A stretch of 64,000 nt of DNA from an uncultured Lachnospiraceae bacterium (GTDB lineage: Bacteria > Bacillota > Clostridia > Lachnospirales > Lachnospiraceae), in the NCBI GenBank assembly GCA_900544445.1, contig UQVK01000012.1, positions 1 to 64,000 on the forward strand, written 5' to 3'. The notes under the pieces were generated by a model. That model worked only from the letters and a program-made list of their open reading frames with translations, was not told the DNA's origin and made no database searches. This document shows positions 8,160-17,589 of this stretch, one piece after another (within the stretch, counting starts at the first letter, position 1; the number at the start of each line of letters is the position of its first letter). The position numbers were made by a program, and so were the translations under genes.

Positions 8160-9101
8160 ATGGAACGGATTTTGAAAAATGGCGAACCGGATGTGAAAAC
8201 AGATCTTGCGGCCTGTTACGGCATTCAGGCGGAAAAGATTCTTCGCATCGCGGGAGGGACGGTGGGGCGCACCTACTGTATAGATAACAGATATCTTTTG
8301 AAAATTTATGATACGGATACGGCGGTCGGAAAGCTGGGACTGCAGCGGCTTCCCGTCAGGGTGCAGGTGCTGGAACGGCTGCAGGAGAGCGGCCTGCGGG
8401 ACAGAATCTGCCGTCCCGTCCGGACGGCGGAAGACGGCCTTTTCTATGTTCATGACCGGATTGCCGGAGCGCTTTTTTCCTTCATTCCCGGAGAGGCGGT
8501 GGGGTATGGCAGGCCTTACACCGGTGAGGAGCTGCAGCAGCTTTCCAGGATCGTAAAGGAGCTGCACGGCATTCCTGGAGAAGCATTTGCGGACATCTGT
8601 CCGGCGGAAGCCTTTGAGCTTCCCTTCTGCGACGCACTGGAACGGCTTTTGCTGTCGGAAACCGGAGGGCTGCCGGAGGCATTCCGGAAGGAGGCTGAAG
8701 GGGAGAGGGAAATGCTCCTTGGCAGGATGAAAACGCTGCGCGAAGAAGCGCGGGAACTGAAAGAGGAAAACCTGCCCTTTGTCCTGTGCCATACGGACAT
8801 TCATGGCGGGAATCTGATCCGGGACCCGCAGGGAAAACTCTGGCTGATCGACTGGGAAAACGTGATGCTGGCGCCGAAGGAAGCGGATCTGTTCTCCTTC
8901 TGCGAAGAGGACTATGCGCACCTGTTTTGTGAAAATGCGGATGAAAGGGCGCTTCGCTATTATCTGCTGCGCCGGGATCTGGAGGATATTCAGGAATTTT
9001 TGGACAGTGTGCTGAAGGGGGAATATGACCGGGCGGGGCAGGAAGAGGTGCTTTCTCACGTAAAACGGATTATCATACATATGAAGGTGATAAAAGAATA
9101 A
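8160..9101 (+). CDS. APH-family phosphotransferase (choline/aminoglycoside kinase fold)
   Basis: A 313-residue protein with the APH signature: catalytic loop CHTDIHGGNLI and metal-binding LIDWENV. The family phosphorylates small molecules such as choline, sugars or aminoglycosides, and CotS-like spore coat proteins belong here too. The ATG at 8160 has AGGAGTGGGGAG before it; the GTG at 8148 lies inside that site. It is transcribed away from marR and has no operon partner. The substrate is unknown; a resistance role is not supported by context. Confidence 0.8.
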   Translation: MERILKNGEPDVKTDLAACYGIQAEKILRIAGGTVGRTYCIDNRYLLKIYDTDTAVGKLGLQRLPVRVQVLERLQESGLRDRICRPVRTAEDGLFYVHDRIAGALFSFIPGEAVGYGRPYTGEELQQLSRIVKELHGIPGEAFADICPAEAFELPFCDALERLLLSETGGLPEAFRKEAEGEREMLLGRMKTLREEARELKEENLPFVLCHTDIHGGNLIRDPQGKLWLIDWENVMLAPKEADLFSFCEEDYAHLFCENADERALRYYLLRRDLEDIQEFLDSVLKGEYDRAGQEEVLSHVKRIIIHMKVIKE

Positions 9102-9168
9102 AAGTCGGAAAATTAAAGAAAAAACAAATTATTTTCAAATAATCTGACAATTTAAGAAAAATTTGTTA

Positions 9169-9197
9169 TTTACAAATGAAAAAAACTGTACTATAAT
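9169..9197 (+). promoter_or_regulatory. Predicted strong promoter of the gltBD leader
   Basis: TTTACA (9169-9174), a 17-base spacer and TATAAT (9192-9197). The start would fall near 9202-9204, at the first base of the hairpin at 9204-9241, leaving a leader of about 250 bases before gltB. Confidence 0.7.
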
Positions 9198-9203
9198 ACC
9201 CAC

Positions 9204-9248
9204 AGTCGCAAAGGAGCGCAGAGAATGGCTTCTTTGCGACTTTTTTTG
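9204..9248 (+). terminator. Terminator-like hairpin at the 5' end of the gltBD leader
   Basis: A 10-bp stem AGTCGCAAAG / CTTTGCGACT with an 18-base loop is followed at once by seven Ts. It may simply end the kinase transcript that stops at 9101. However, it starts at the predicted transcription start of the next promoter, and its 5' arm shares bases with an AAAGGAG ribosome site whose ATG (9225) is in the loop. That layout suggests attenuation. Confidence 0.75.
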
Positions 9249-9416
9249 TTTTCCGGGAAAAATTATTTTTCGGCTCTGAAGATAATATACGCCGGGTATG
9301 GGAACGGCAGATGCCGTCCTTCCATGATTAATATGCCGTCTGTCGGCGGCGAAAGGATGAGGCGTGCACGAACCTGCGGTTCGTGCCGAAGAATGGCTGA
9401 CGCCATTCTTCCATGA
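9225..9416 (+). CDS. Possible 63-codon leader reading frame before gltB
   Basis: ATG at 9225 follows AAAGGAG (9210-9216) with a good 8-base spacing. The frame runs through the first hairpin module and stops at TGA 9414-9416, inside the linker of the second. The product is Arg-rich with a CGSC motif near its end and resembles no family I know. Its translation would melt the 5' hairpin. It may be a regulatory leader peptide rather than a functional protein, or may not be translated at all. Confidence 0.35.
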   Translation: MASLRLFLFSGKNYFSALKIIYAGYGNGRCRPSMINMPSVGGERMRRARTCGSCRRMADAILP

Positions 9417-9450
9417 TTAAGGTGCCGCCTGTCGGCGGCGAAAGGAGAGG
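9301..9450 (+). repeat. Tandem two-hairpin/RBS modules in the gltB leader
   Basis: Two copies of one module are present. Copy 1 (9301-9360) has stem ACGGC/GCCGT, linker with CCATGATTAA, stem GCCGTC/GGCGGC (loop TGTC) and GAAAGGATGAGG. Copy 2 (9389-9450) has stem AAGAATGGC/GCCATTCTT (loop TGAC), the same linker, stem GCCGCC/GGCGGC (loop TGTC) and GAAAGGAGAGG, which is the gltB ribosome site. A separate 9-bp hairpin, GCACGAACC/GGTTCGTGC (9366-9386), lies between them. The linker-to-AG-rich parts of the two copies are almost identical. Confidence 0.8.
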
Positions 9451-9453
9451 TAT

Positions 9454-12400
9454 ATGTTTGACGCGAAAACAACGGTTCCAAAGGCGCCCCTGCATGATCA
9501 GAGGTTTGAGCATGACAACTGCGGTATCGGCGCGTGTGTGAACATCAAGGGAGTGAAATCCCGTTCCACCGTGGAAAATGCGCTGAAGATCGTGGAAAAT
9601 CTGGAGCACCGCGCAGGAAAGGATGCGGAAGGAAAGACCGGTGACGGTGTGGGCATCCTGACGCAGATCCCCCATGACTTTTTCAGGAAGGTGACAAAGC
9701 CTCTGGGAATCGAGCTGGGCGGAGAGCGGGAATACGGCGTCGGCATGTTCTTCTTTCCCCAGGATGAACTGAAGCGGAACCAGGCAAAGAAGATGTTCGA
9801 GATCATCGTGGAAAAGGAAGGACTCACCTTCCTCGGCTGGCGTGAGGTTCCCTGTAACCCTGCCGTGCTGGGAGAGCGGGCGGTGGAGTGTATGCCCTGC
9901 ATCATGCAGGGCTTTGTGAAAAAGCCGGCCGCCACGCCCAAAGGCATAGACTTTGACAGAAAGCTGTATATCGCGAGGCGGGTGTTCGAACAGTCCAGCG
10001 ACAACACCTACGTGGTGTCCCTGTCCAGCAGGACCATCGTGTATAAGGGCATGTTCCTGGTGGGGCAGCTGAGAACCTTTTTCACGGATCTGCAGAGCCC
10101 GGACTATACGTCCGCCATCGCCATCGTGCACTCCCGCTTCTCCACCAACACCAACCCCAGCTGGGAGCGGGCGCATCCGAACCGTTTCATCGTGCATAAC
10201 GGAGAGATCAACACGATCCGGGGAAATTACGACAAGATGCTTGCCAGAGAGGAAAACATGCAGTCGGAGCATCTGCGGGATCAGCTCTATAAGGTGCTTC
10301 CGGCCATCAATCCGGACGGCTCCGATTCCGCCATGCTGGATAATACGCTGGAATTTCTGGTGATGAGCGGTATGGACCTGCCGCTGGCGGTGATGATCAC
10401 CATTCCTGAGCCCTGGGCCAACAACAAAACCATGTCCCAGACCAAACGGGATTTTTACCAATATTATGCGACCATGATGGAGCCCTGGGACGGCCCGGCT
10501 TCCATTCTGTTTTCCGACGGGGATATCATGGGCGCTGTGCTTGACCGGAACGGCCTGCGTCCCTCCCGCTACATGATTCTGGACGACGATACCCTGATCC
10601 TTTCCTCTGAGGTTGGCGTTCTGGACATCGATCCCACCAGAATCCGCCTGAAGGAGAGACTGCATCCGGGCAAGATGCTGCTGGTGGATACGGTGAAGGG
10701 AGAGGTGATCGACGACGACCATCTGAAGGAATCCTATGCCGCCCGCCAGCCCTACGGCGAATGGCTGGACAGCAACCTGGTGGAGCTGAAGGACCTGAAG
10801 ATTCCCAACGAACGCGTGCCGGAATATACGGATGAGGAGAGAAGCCGCCTGCAGAAGGCGTTCGGCTATACCTATGACGAGGTGAAAACCAGCATCCTTC
10901 CCATGGCGAAAAACGGTTCGGAAGCTACGGCGGCCATGGGTGTGGATACGCCGCTGCCCTTTTTAAGCAAAACCCACCATCCGCTGTTTCATTCCTTTAA
11001 GCAGCTGTTCGCCCAGGTGACCAATCCGCCCATTGACGCCATCCGGGAGCACGTTGTGACCTCCACCACCGTCTACATCGGCGCGGAGGGGGATGTGCTG
11101 GAGGAAAAGGCGAAGAACTGCAACGTGCTGAAGGTAAACAACCCGATCCTCACCAATACCGACCTTTTAAAAATCAAGAGCATGAAGGTGGAAGGCTTCA
11201 AGGTTGCCGTGGTGCCGATCACCTACTATAAAAATACCAAGCTGGAGCGCGCCATCGAGCGGCTGTATGTGGAGGTGGACCGCTGCTACAGAGAAGGGGC
11301 GAATATCCTGATCCTTTCGGACAGGGGCGTGGATGAAAACCATGTGGCAATGCCCTCTCTGCTTGCCGTATCCGCCTTGAACCAGCATCTGGTCAAAACC
11401 AAAAAGCGTACCAGCGTGGCGCTGATTCTGGAATCCGGAGAACCCAGGGATGTGCATGATTTCGCCACCCTGCTGGGCTATGGCGCCTGCGCCATCAATC
11501 CCTATCTGGCTCAGGAAACCATAAGAGAGCTGATCGACAGCAAGATGCTGGATAAGGATTACTATGCAGCGGTCAACGACTACAATAACGCGATTTTAAA
11601 TGGAATCGTCAAAATCGCTTCCAAGATGGGAATTTCCACCATCCAGTCCTATCAGGGCTCCCAGATTTTTGAGGCCATCGGCCTGGATCAGGAAGTGATC
11701 GACCGGTATTTCACCAATACGGTCTGCCGGATCGGAGGAATTTCCCTTGCGGATATTGAAAAAGAGGTGGATGACCTGCACTCCATGGCCTTTGATCCGC
11801 TGGGACTGGAGACCGATCTGACTCTGGACAGCCCGGGACATCATAAGATGAGAAGCGGCGGAGACGATCATCTGTACAATCCCGCCACCATCCATACCCT
11901 GCAGGAGGCGACCAGGAGGGGCGATTACGAGCTGTTCAAGCAGTATACCGCCATGGTAAACGCGGAGGACGGCGTGAGAAACCTGCGCGGCCTGATGGAT
12001 TTCAAATATCCGAAAAAGGGCGTTCCGCTTGAGGAAGTGGAGAGCGTGGATTCCATCGTGACCCGCTTTAAGACCGGCGCCATGTCCTACGGCTCCATTT
12101 CCCAGGAGGCCCATGAGACCATGGCCATCGCCATGAACATCCTGCACGGAAAGTCCAATTCCGGCGAAGGCGGCGAGGATCCCGCCCGGTTGAAACCCGG
12201 CCCGGACGGCTTAAACCGCTGCTCCGCCATCAAGCAGGTGGCCAGCGGACGGTTCGGCGTGACCAGCGAATATCTGGTGAGCGCCCAGGAAATCCAGATT
12301 AAAATGGCGCAGGGAGCAAAGCCCGGAGAGGGCGGCCATCTGCCCGGCGGAAAGGTGTACCCGTGGATCGCGAAAACCCGCCATTCCACGCCCGGCGTGA

Positions 12401-13998
12401 GCCTGATTTCCCCGCCGCCGCACCATGACATTTACTCCATCGAGGATCTGGCCCAGCTCATTTACGACCTGAAAAACGCCAATAACAAAGCGAGGATTTC
12501 CGTAAAGCTGGTGAGTGAAAAGGGCGTGGGAACGGTTGCGGCAGGCGTCGCCAAGGCGGGCGCCCAGGTCATCCTGATCTCCGGCTATGACGGAGGAACG
12601 GGAGCCGCTCCCAGAAGCTCCATCCACAACGCGGGACTTCCCTGGGAGCTGGGCCTTGCGGAAACCCAGCAGACTCTGATTGAAAACGGACTGCGCCAGC
12701 GGGTGCGCATTGAGACGGACGGCAAGCTGATGAGCGGACGGGATGTGGCCATCGCAGCTATCCTGGGCGCGGAGGAATTCGGCTTTGCCACGGCGCCCCT
12801 TGTGACCATGGGCTGCGTCATGATGCGTGTCTGCAACCTGGACACCTGTCCGGTTGGCGTCGCTACCCAGAACCCGGAGCTGAGAAAGAGATTCCGCGGA
12901 AAACCGGAATACGTGATCAATTTCATGCGTTTCATCGCTCAGGAGCTGAGGGAATACATGGCGAAGCTTGGAGTCAGAAGCGTGGATGAGCTGGTGGGAC
13001 GTACCGACCTGCTGGGCATGAAGGAGGATCTGCCTCCTGCCTTCCGGAAAATCGATATCAGCTCCATCCTGAACAACCCTTACGAGGGACGGAAGGATGT
13101 GCGCTTCGATGCGAAAAAGATCTATGACTTCGGCCTGGAAAAGACCCTGGACGAGCGGGTGCTCCTAAAGCAGTTTGCCAAGGGACTGGAAACAGGACGC
13201 GGCGGCAGCGTGGAGGTTGACGTGACCAACACAAACCGTACCTTCGGAACCATCCTGGGAGCGGAGATCACCAGAAAATTCGGTACCGCCCTGGAGGACG
13301 ATACCTTCCGCGTCCGCTGCAACGGCTCCGGCGGACAGAGCTTCGGCGCGTTCATTCCCAAAGGACTGACTCTGGAGCTGATCGGAGACAGCAACGACTA
13401 TTTCGGAAAAGGTCTTTCCGGCGGAAAGCTGATCGTTTATCCTCCGAAGGGAAGCCGTTTTGCAGCAGAGGATAACATCATCGTCGGAAACGTGGCCCTG
13501 TACGGAGCCACAAGCGGAAAAGTCTTCGTGAACGGCGTGGCGGGAGAACGCTTTGCTGTCCGCAACTCCGGCTGTACGGCCGTAGTGGAAGGCGTGGGCG
13601 ATCATGGCTGCGAATACATGACCGGAGGCCGCGTGGTGGTTCTTGGCAGCACCGGAAAGAACTTTGCCGCCGGAATGAGCGGAGGCATCGCCTATGTGCT
13701 GGATGAGGGAAACGATCTCTACATCCGCCTCAACAAGGAGATGGTGTCCTCCCACGAACTGACCAGCAAATACGATGTGCAGGAATTGAAGGAAATGATC
13801 CAGGAGCATGTGGCCTGTACCAATTCGGTCAAGGGAAAGAAGATTCTCGACAACTTCGAGGAATATATTCCGAAGTTTAAAAAGATTATCCCTCACGACT
13901 ATGAACGCATGATGTCAACCATCGTCGCCATGGAAGAAAAAGGCTTAAGCCCGGAGGCGGCACAGATTGAAGCGTTTTATGCCAATACGAGAAAATAG
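9454..13998 (+). CDS. gltB: Glutamate synthase large subunit
   Basis: The 1514-residue enzyme transfers the amide of glutamine to 2-oxoglutarate, making two glutamates. After a short propeptide the class II glutaminase nucleophile is Cys23 (DNCGIGA). The central and FMN-binding synthase domains follow, with RSGGDDH, KSNSGEGGED, HDIYSIEDL and GYDGGTGAAPR, and the [3Fe-4S] cysteines lie in CVMMRVCNLDTCPVG. The C-terminal GXGXG beta-helix is present. Length and order match the full bacterial alpha subunit. gltD follows 45 bases downstream. Control probably acts in the long structured leader at 9204-9453. Confidence 0.97.
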   Translation: MFDAKTTVPKAPLHDQRFEHDNCGIGACVNIKGVKSRSTVENALKIVENLEHRAGKDAEGKTGDGVGILTQIPHDFFRKVTKPLGIELGGEREYGVGMFFFPQDELKRNQAKKMFEIIVEKEGLTFLGWREVPCNPAVLGERAVECMPCIMQGFVKKPAATPKGIDFDRKLYIARRVFEQSSDNTYVVSLSSRTIVYKGMFLVGQLRTFFTDLQSPDYTSAIAIVHSRFSTNTNPSWERAHPNRFIVHNGEINTIRGNYDKMLAREENMQSEHLRDQLYKVLPAINPDGSDSAMLDNTLEFLVMSGMDLPLAVMITIPEPWANNKTMSQTKRDFYQYYATMMEPWDGPASILFSDGDIMGAVLDRNGLRPSRYMILDDDTLILSSEVGVLDIDPTRIRLKERLHPGKMLLVDTVKGEVIDDDHLKESYAARQPYGEWLDSNLVELKDLKIPNERVPEYTDEERSRLQKAFGYTYDEVKTSILPMAKNGSEATAAMGVDTPLPFLSKTHHPLFHSFKQLFAQVTNPPIDAIREHVVTSTTVYIGAEGDVLEEKAKNCNVLKVNNPILTNTDLLKIKSMKVEGFKVAVVPITYYKNTKLERAIERLYVEVDRCYREGANILILSDRGVDENHVAMPSLLAVSALNQHLVKTKKRTSVALILESGEPRDVHDFATLLGYGACAINPYLAQETIRELIDSKMLDKDYYAAVNDYNNAILNGIVKIASKMGISTIQSYQGSQIFEAIGLDQEVIDRYFTNTVCRIGGISLADIEKEVDDLHSMAFDPLGLETDLTLDSPGHHKMRSGGDDHLYNPATIHTLQEATRRGDYELFKQYTAMVNAEDGVRNLRGLMDFKYPKKGVPLEEVESVDSIVTRFKTGAMSYGSISQEAHETMAIAMNILHGKSNSGEGGEDPARLKPGPDGLNRCSAIKQVASGRFGVTSEYLVSAQEIQIKMAQGAKPGEGGHLPGGKVYPWIAKTRHSTPGVSLISPPPHHDIYSIEDLAQLIYDLKNANNKARISVKLVSEKGVGTVAAGVAKAGAQVILISGYDGGTGAAPRSSIHNAGLPWELGLAETQQTLIENGLRQRVRIETDGKLMSGRDVAIAAILGAEEFGFATAPLVTMGCVMMRVCNLDTCPVGVATQNPELRKRFRGKPEYVINFMRFIAQELREYMAKLGVRSVDELVGRTDLLGMKEDLPPAFRKIDISSILNNPYEGRKDVRFDAKKIYDFGLEKTLDERVLLKQFAKGLETGRGGSVEVDVTNTNRTFGTILGAEITRKFGTALEDDTFRVRCNGSGGQSFGAFIPKGLTLELIGDSNDYFGKGLSGGKLIVYPPKGSRFAAEDNIIVGNVALYGATSGKVFVNGVAGERFAVRNSGCTAVVEGVGDHGCEYMTGGRVVVLGSTGKNFAAGMSGGIAYVLDEGNDLYIRLNKEMVSSHELTSKYDVQELKEMIQEHVACTNSVKGKKILDNFEEYIPKFKKIIPHDYERMMSTIVAMEEKGLSPEAAQIEAFYANTRK

Positions 13999-14011
13999 TT
14001 CGGATTTTTAA

Positions 14012-14040
14012 TGCCGCTTCAGCGGCAGAAAGGTGAGGAA
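14012..14040 (+). repeat. RBS-proximal hairpin before gltD
   Basis: Stem TGCCGC/GCGGCA with a TTCA loop (14012-14027) is followed directly by GAAAGGTGAGG, the gltD ribosome site. It has the same layout and wording as the second hairpin of the gltB leader modules, but lacks their first hairpin. Confidence 0.65.
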
Positions 14041-14043
14041 GAT

Positions 14044-15537
14044 ATGGGAAAACCCACAGGATTTATGGAATATGAGAGAAAAACGAGCCTTTCCGAAGGA
14101 CCGAAGGAGAGGGTCAGACATTTTAATGAATTTCATGAGCACCTCCCCCTGGAACAGCAGCAGCTTCAGGGCGCGCGCTGCATGGAATGCGGCGTCCCGT
14201 TCTGCCAGTACGGCCAGATGATCGCGGGAATGGCCTCCGGCTGCCCGCTGCACAATCTGGTGCCGGAATGGAACGATCTGGTGTATACCGGCAACTGGGA
14301 GCAGGCCTATGAACGCCTGAAAAAAACCAACAACTTTCCGGAGTTCACCTCCCGCGTCTGCCCCGCGCTCTGCGAGGCGGCCTGTACCTGCGGCCTGAAC
14401 GGAGACCCGGTATCCACGAAGGAGAACGAATACGCCATCATTGAGAACGCCTATGAAAAAGGCTACGCCGCGCCCCGCCCGCCGCGGGTGCGGACCGGAA
14501 AAAAGGTGGCCGTCATCGGAAGCGGTCCCTCCGGCCTTGCCGCTGCAGACATGCTCAACAAGCGCGGCCACAGCGTGACCGTCTACGAGAGACACGACCG
14601 CATCGGCGGACTGCTCATGTACGGCATCCCCAACATGAAGCTGGAGAAAACGATCGTGGAAAGAAAGATCCGCGTCATGGAGGAGGAAGGCGTTACCTTT
14701 GTCACCAACGCGGACGTGGGAAAGGACATCAAGCCCGCGAAGCTTCTGAAGGAATACGACCGGGTGATCCTGGCCTGCGGTGCATCAAACCCCAGAGACA
14801 TCAACGCGCCAGGCCGCGACGCCAAGGGAATCTATTTCGCCGTTGATTTCCTTTCCGCCAATACCAAGAGCCTGCTGGACTCCAATTTTGCGGACGGAAA
14901 ATACGTGGATACCAGGGACAAAAACGTCGTCATCATCGGCGGCGGAGACACCGGAAACGACTGCGTCGGCACCGCCATCCGCCACGGCTGCAAATCCGTG
15001 ACCCAGATCGAGATGATGCCCAAGTCCCCAGACACCCGCGCGGAAAACAATCCCTGGCCCGAATGGCCCCGCGTCTGTAAGACCGATTACGGTCAGGAGG
15101 AAGCGATCGCCCTCTTCGGTCACTATCCGAGAATTTATGAAACAACTGTGAAGGAATTCTTAAAAGATAAAAATGGAAACCTGAATGCGGTTAAAATTAT
15201 TAAGCTGAAAGGTGAAAAGAATCCGGAAACCGGACGCATGGAAATGAAGGAAATCCCCGGCAGCGAACAGATTCTGGAAGCGGACATCGTCCTCATCGCC
15301 GCGGGCTTCCTCGGCAGCCAGAAATACGTCACCGACGCCTTCAAGGTGGAGCTGAATCCCCGCACCAACGTAAAAACCGAACCAGGAAAATACCAGACCA
15401 GCGCAGAGCGCGTCTTCGTCACCGGAGACATGCATCGCGGCCAGTCCCTCGTAGTCTGGGCTATCCGCGAAGGCCGCGAAGCCGCAAGAGAAGTGGATGA
15501 GAGTTTGGAGAGATATACAAACATGAACCTCCAGTAG
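14044..15537 (+). CDS. gltD: Glutamate synthase small subunit
   Basis: The 497-residue flavoprotein supplies electrons from NAD(P)H to GltB. It has an N-terminal cysteine-rich [4Fe-4S] region (CMECGVPFCQYG, CPLHN, CPALCEAACTCGL), an FAD-binding motif GSGPSGLAAADML near residue 155, and an NAD(P)H motif IIGGGDTGNDC. The frame is open from 14011, but the ATG at 14044 has AGGTGAGG before it and gives the standard MGKPTGF start. It is the last gene of gltBD and is followed by a terminator. Confidence 0.96.
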   Translation: MGKPTGFMEYERKTSLSEGPKERVRHFNEFHEHLPLEQQQLQGARCMECGVPFCQYGQMIAGMASGCPLHNLVPEWNDLVYTGNWEQAYERLKKTNNFPEFTSRVCPALCEAACTCGLNGDPVSTKENEYAIIENAYEKGYAAPRPPRVRTGKKVAVIGSGPSGLAAADMLNKRGHSVTVYERHDRIGGLLMYGIPNMKLEKTIVERKIRVMEEEGVTFVTNADVGKDIKPAKLLKEYDRVILACGASNPRDINAPGRDAKGIYFAVDFLSANTKSLLDSNFADGKYVDTRDKNVVIIGGGDTGNDCVGTAIRHGCKSVTQIEMMPKSPDTRAENNPWPEWPRVCKTDYGQEEAIALFGHYPRIYETTVKEFLKDKNGNLNAVKIIKLKGEKNPETGRMEMKEIPGSEQILEADIVLIAAGFLGSQKYVTDAFKVELNPRTNVKTEPGKYQTSAERVFVTGDMHRGQSLVVWAIREGREAAREVDESLERYTNMNLQ

Positions 15538-15550
15538 GCAGGGCAAAAAA

Positions 15551-15610
15551 GGAAGGGAATGTCTCTGACGGAAAGCTTGCTTTCCAGAGGGGCCGTTCCT
15601 TTTTCTTTTT
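15551..15610 (+). terminator. Terminator of gltBD
   Basis: An interrupted stem with inner arms GGAAAGC/GCTTTCC and CTCT/AGAG, closed at the base by GGAA/TTCC, is followed by TTTTTCTTTTT. Confidence 0.75.
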
Positions 15611-15839
15611 ATGGGGAGAGTACGTGTCTGTTACAGGTGAAGAAAACTTGTTTTCCAGCAATACTCTTTTTAATCTTTCCTAATAAATTATTTTGTAACA
15701 GTTCAGACAGGACTGAACTGTTACGTTTTTCCTATTATTTTATTTTCCCAGTAAGAATTATAGAGAATATTCAGATCCCAGCAAATCAAATTGCGCAAAT
15801 TGCGCGTTCATATTCGAAAAGTTTATGAAAATATAAGTA
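15611..15839. other. AT-rich gap before the glycan locus, with a CpG-centred palindrome
   Basis: No gene is seen. At 15788-15805 the 9-mer AAATTGCGC occurs twice in tandem, creating the palindrome TTGCGCAA (15791-15798). LacI-family operators usually have a CpG centre, so this could be a binding site for the locus regulator at 26680, about 40 bases before the -35. That is inference only. Confidence 0.35.
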
Positions 15840-15868
15840 TTGAATAAAATGAACAAAAGAAATATACT
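15840..15868 (+). promoter_or_regulatory. Promoter of the glycan utilisation operon
   Basis: TTGAAT (15840-15845), a 17-base spacer and TATACT (15863-15868). It lies about 50 bases before the solute-binding protein start and could drive the genes through to the LacI regulator or beyond. Confidence 0.7.
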
Positions 15869-15917
15869 AATATGTAGTAAATGATAGCATATAAACTATA
15901 ATTCAAAAGGAGGGTGT

Positions 15918-17570
15918 ATGAAAATGAAACGATTTTTGGCTATTTTAGTTGCGGGATTGTTGTCAATAATGACGGTTGCGTGCGGGGCGTCTGACTCGAA
16001 TTCTGTTACTGAATCCGCGAGCAACAGTGCGGAAACTGCGCAAAAAGAAACGGCGTCTGGTGAGGCGGAAGAAAGCGATGTATTTGCAGATCTTCCGGAT
16101 GAACTTGGTATCGGAAATGAAGTAGCAGCAGTACCGGAAATGTACAGCAATGTCGATCTGTCTGAACCGGTCAATATTAATATTTACATGGTTGGAGATA
16201 CACCTGCCGACTGGGAAATGATTGCTGAAGCAGCCAATGAATATCTTGAACCTTTTAACACGACAATCAGTGCAACGTTTCTTTCTTATGCTGATTATAC
16301 GACCCTTTATCCATTGGCTTTGCAGGGGGAAGATTGTGATATTATCTATACCGCCGGATGGTGTTTCCTGGGTTCGGAAGCTGCAAAGGGATCTTTCGTA
16401 GAACTTACAGATGATTTCCTGAATACCTATATGCCATTGACTGCAAAATATCAGAAAGATGATAGCTGGGCAGAAGTGATGGTTGGCGGAAAAGCTTATT
16501 GTATCCCCCAGAATATGACGGAAGCGGCTCATAAATTCGTTGCAATCAGACAGGATCTTGCAGAAAAGTACGGAATTACAGAACTGACAACATGGGATGA
16601 TTATATGAATTATCTGCTGACCATTGCAGAAAACGAGACTCCGGAAAGCGGTATTTATGCTTACGCGGCGGCAACAGACAATAATGAACTCTGGGATGTA
16701 TACAGGTTTGGACATAATGTCTGGACGGTAGTGGATAATGATCTTCTGGATCTGACCTATATCTACACTGACGAAAATACGGTGCCGACAGTGGATGACA
16801 TCCAGCTTGTTTATGCAACAGATGAGTTCAGAAGCTTCTGCGATGAAATGAAGAAACTTGCTGATGCGGGTGCATGGAGTCGTAGCGCCTTGACAAATTC
16901 GGTTACGGATGATGAAGCGTTTGCAGCTCTTCAGGGAGCTTCGATCGCATGGAATTCTTCTGTGTTCAGCTATATCAAGACAGCTGAGCAAACGGAGGGA
17001 GTTGAATGTGCGGTATATGATCTGTCCTCTGACAAACCTACTGCAGCAGCATACGGAAATGGCGGAATGGCAATTGCATCAAGCTGTCGTAATAAGGAAA
17101 GAGCGGCAATGATTTTGGATATCATGGAGAATGATACCTATCTGAATACCTTGATCATTCTGGGAATTGAAGGCGTGCATTATGAAATGCAGGATGAGGA
17201 ACATTATATAGAAACCGATAAGGCGGTTGATTATCCGATCTGGGGAACCTCGGCGTCTTGGGCAATTAAGAATTATAAGCTGACGGATGCAAGCATGGAT
17301 CCCAGACAACAGGAGATCGAAGCGAATATAGAGGCAAGAGGAGAAACCTCTCCTACGCGTACCTTTGCATTTGACGATTCAGGAATCAGTGAGTATACGG
17401 CAGCTATTAAAAATATTCTGAATGATTATGTTCCTTCTCTGCAGCTTGGATTGACAGAGGATATTGACGGAGCACTGGAGGAAATGATGAATAAACTGGA
17501 TGCCGCAGGTCTTCAGACTTATCTGGATGAATTTGAGACTCAGTATAACGCATGGGCGGCTGAACAGTAA
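15918..17570 (+). CDS. Sugar ABC transporter solute-binding lipoprotein
   Basis: The 550-residue protein begins with a lipoprotein signal (LLSIMTVAC, modified Cys near residue 22) and a Ser/Glu-rich tether, then a family 1 (LplA-like, DUF3502-type) binding fold. It would sit on the outer face of the membrane and deliver an oligosaccharide to the two permeases that follow. The GGAGGG site fixes the start. It is the first gene of the locus; the GH35, GH98-like and GH2 enzymes downstream suggest a galactose-containing ligand. No ATPase gene is present, as is common for this family, which uses a shared MsmK-type ATPase. Confidence 0.92.
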   Translation: MKMKRFLAILVAGLLSIMTVACGASDSNSVTESASNSAETAQKETASGEAEESDVFADLPDELGIGNEVAAVPEMYSNVDLSEPVNINIYMVGDTPADWEMIAEAANEYLEPFNTTISATFLSYADYTTLYPLALQGEDCDIIYTAGWCFLGSEAAKGSFVELTDDFLNTYMPLTAKYQKDDSWAEVMVGGKAYCIPQNMTEAAHKFVAIRQDLAEKYGITELTTWDDYMNYLLTIAENETPESGIYAYAAATDNNELWDVYRFGHNVWTVVDNDLLDLTYIYTDENTVPTVDDIQLVYATDEFRSFCDEMKKLADAGAWSRSALTNSVTDDEAFAALQGASIAWNSSVFSYIKTAEQTEGVECAVYDLSSDKPTAAAYGNGGMAIASSCRNKERAAMILDIMENDTYLNTLIILGIEGVHYEMQDEEHYIETDKAVDYPIWGTSASWAIKNYKLTDASMDPRQQEIEANIEARGETSPTRTFAFDDSGISEYTAAIKNILNDYVPSLQLGLTEDIDGALEEMMNKLDAAGLQTYLDEFETQYNAWAAEQ

Positions 17571-17589
17571 ATTTTCTGTAAACTGTGAT

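Noticed and set aside
8022..9080. 352-codon minus-strand frame opposite the APH-like kinase
   Set aside because: The plus strand carries the APH catalytic motifs; the minus product has none.
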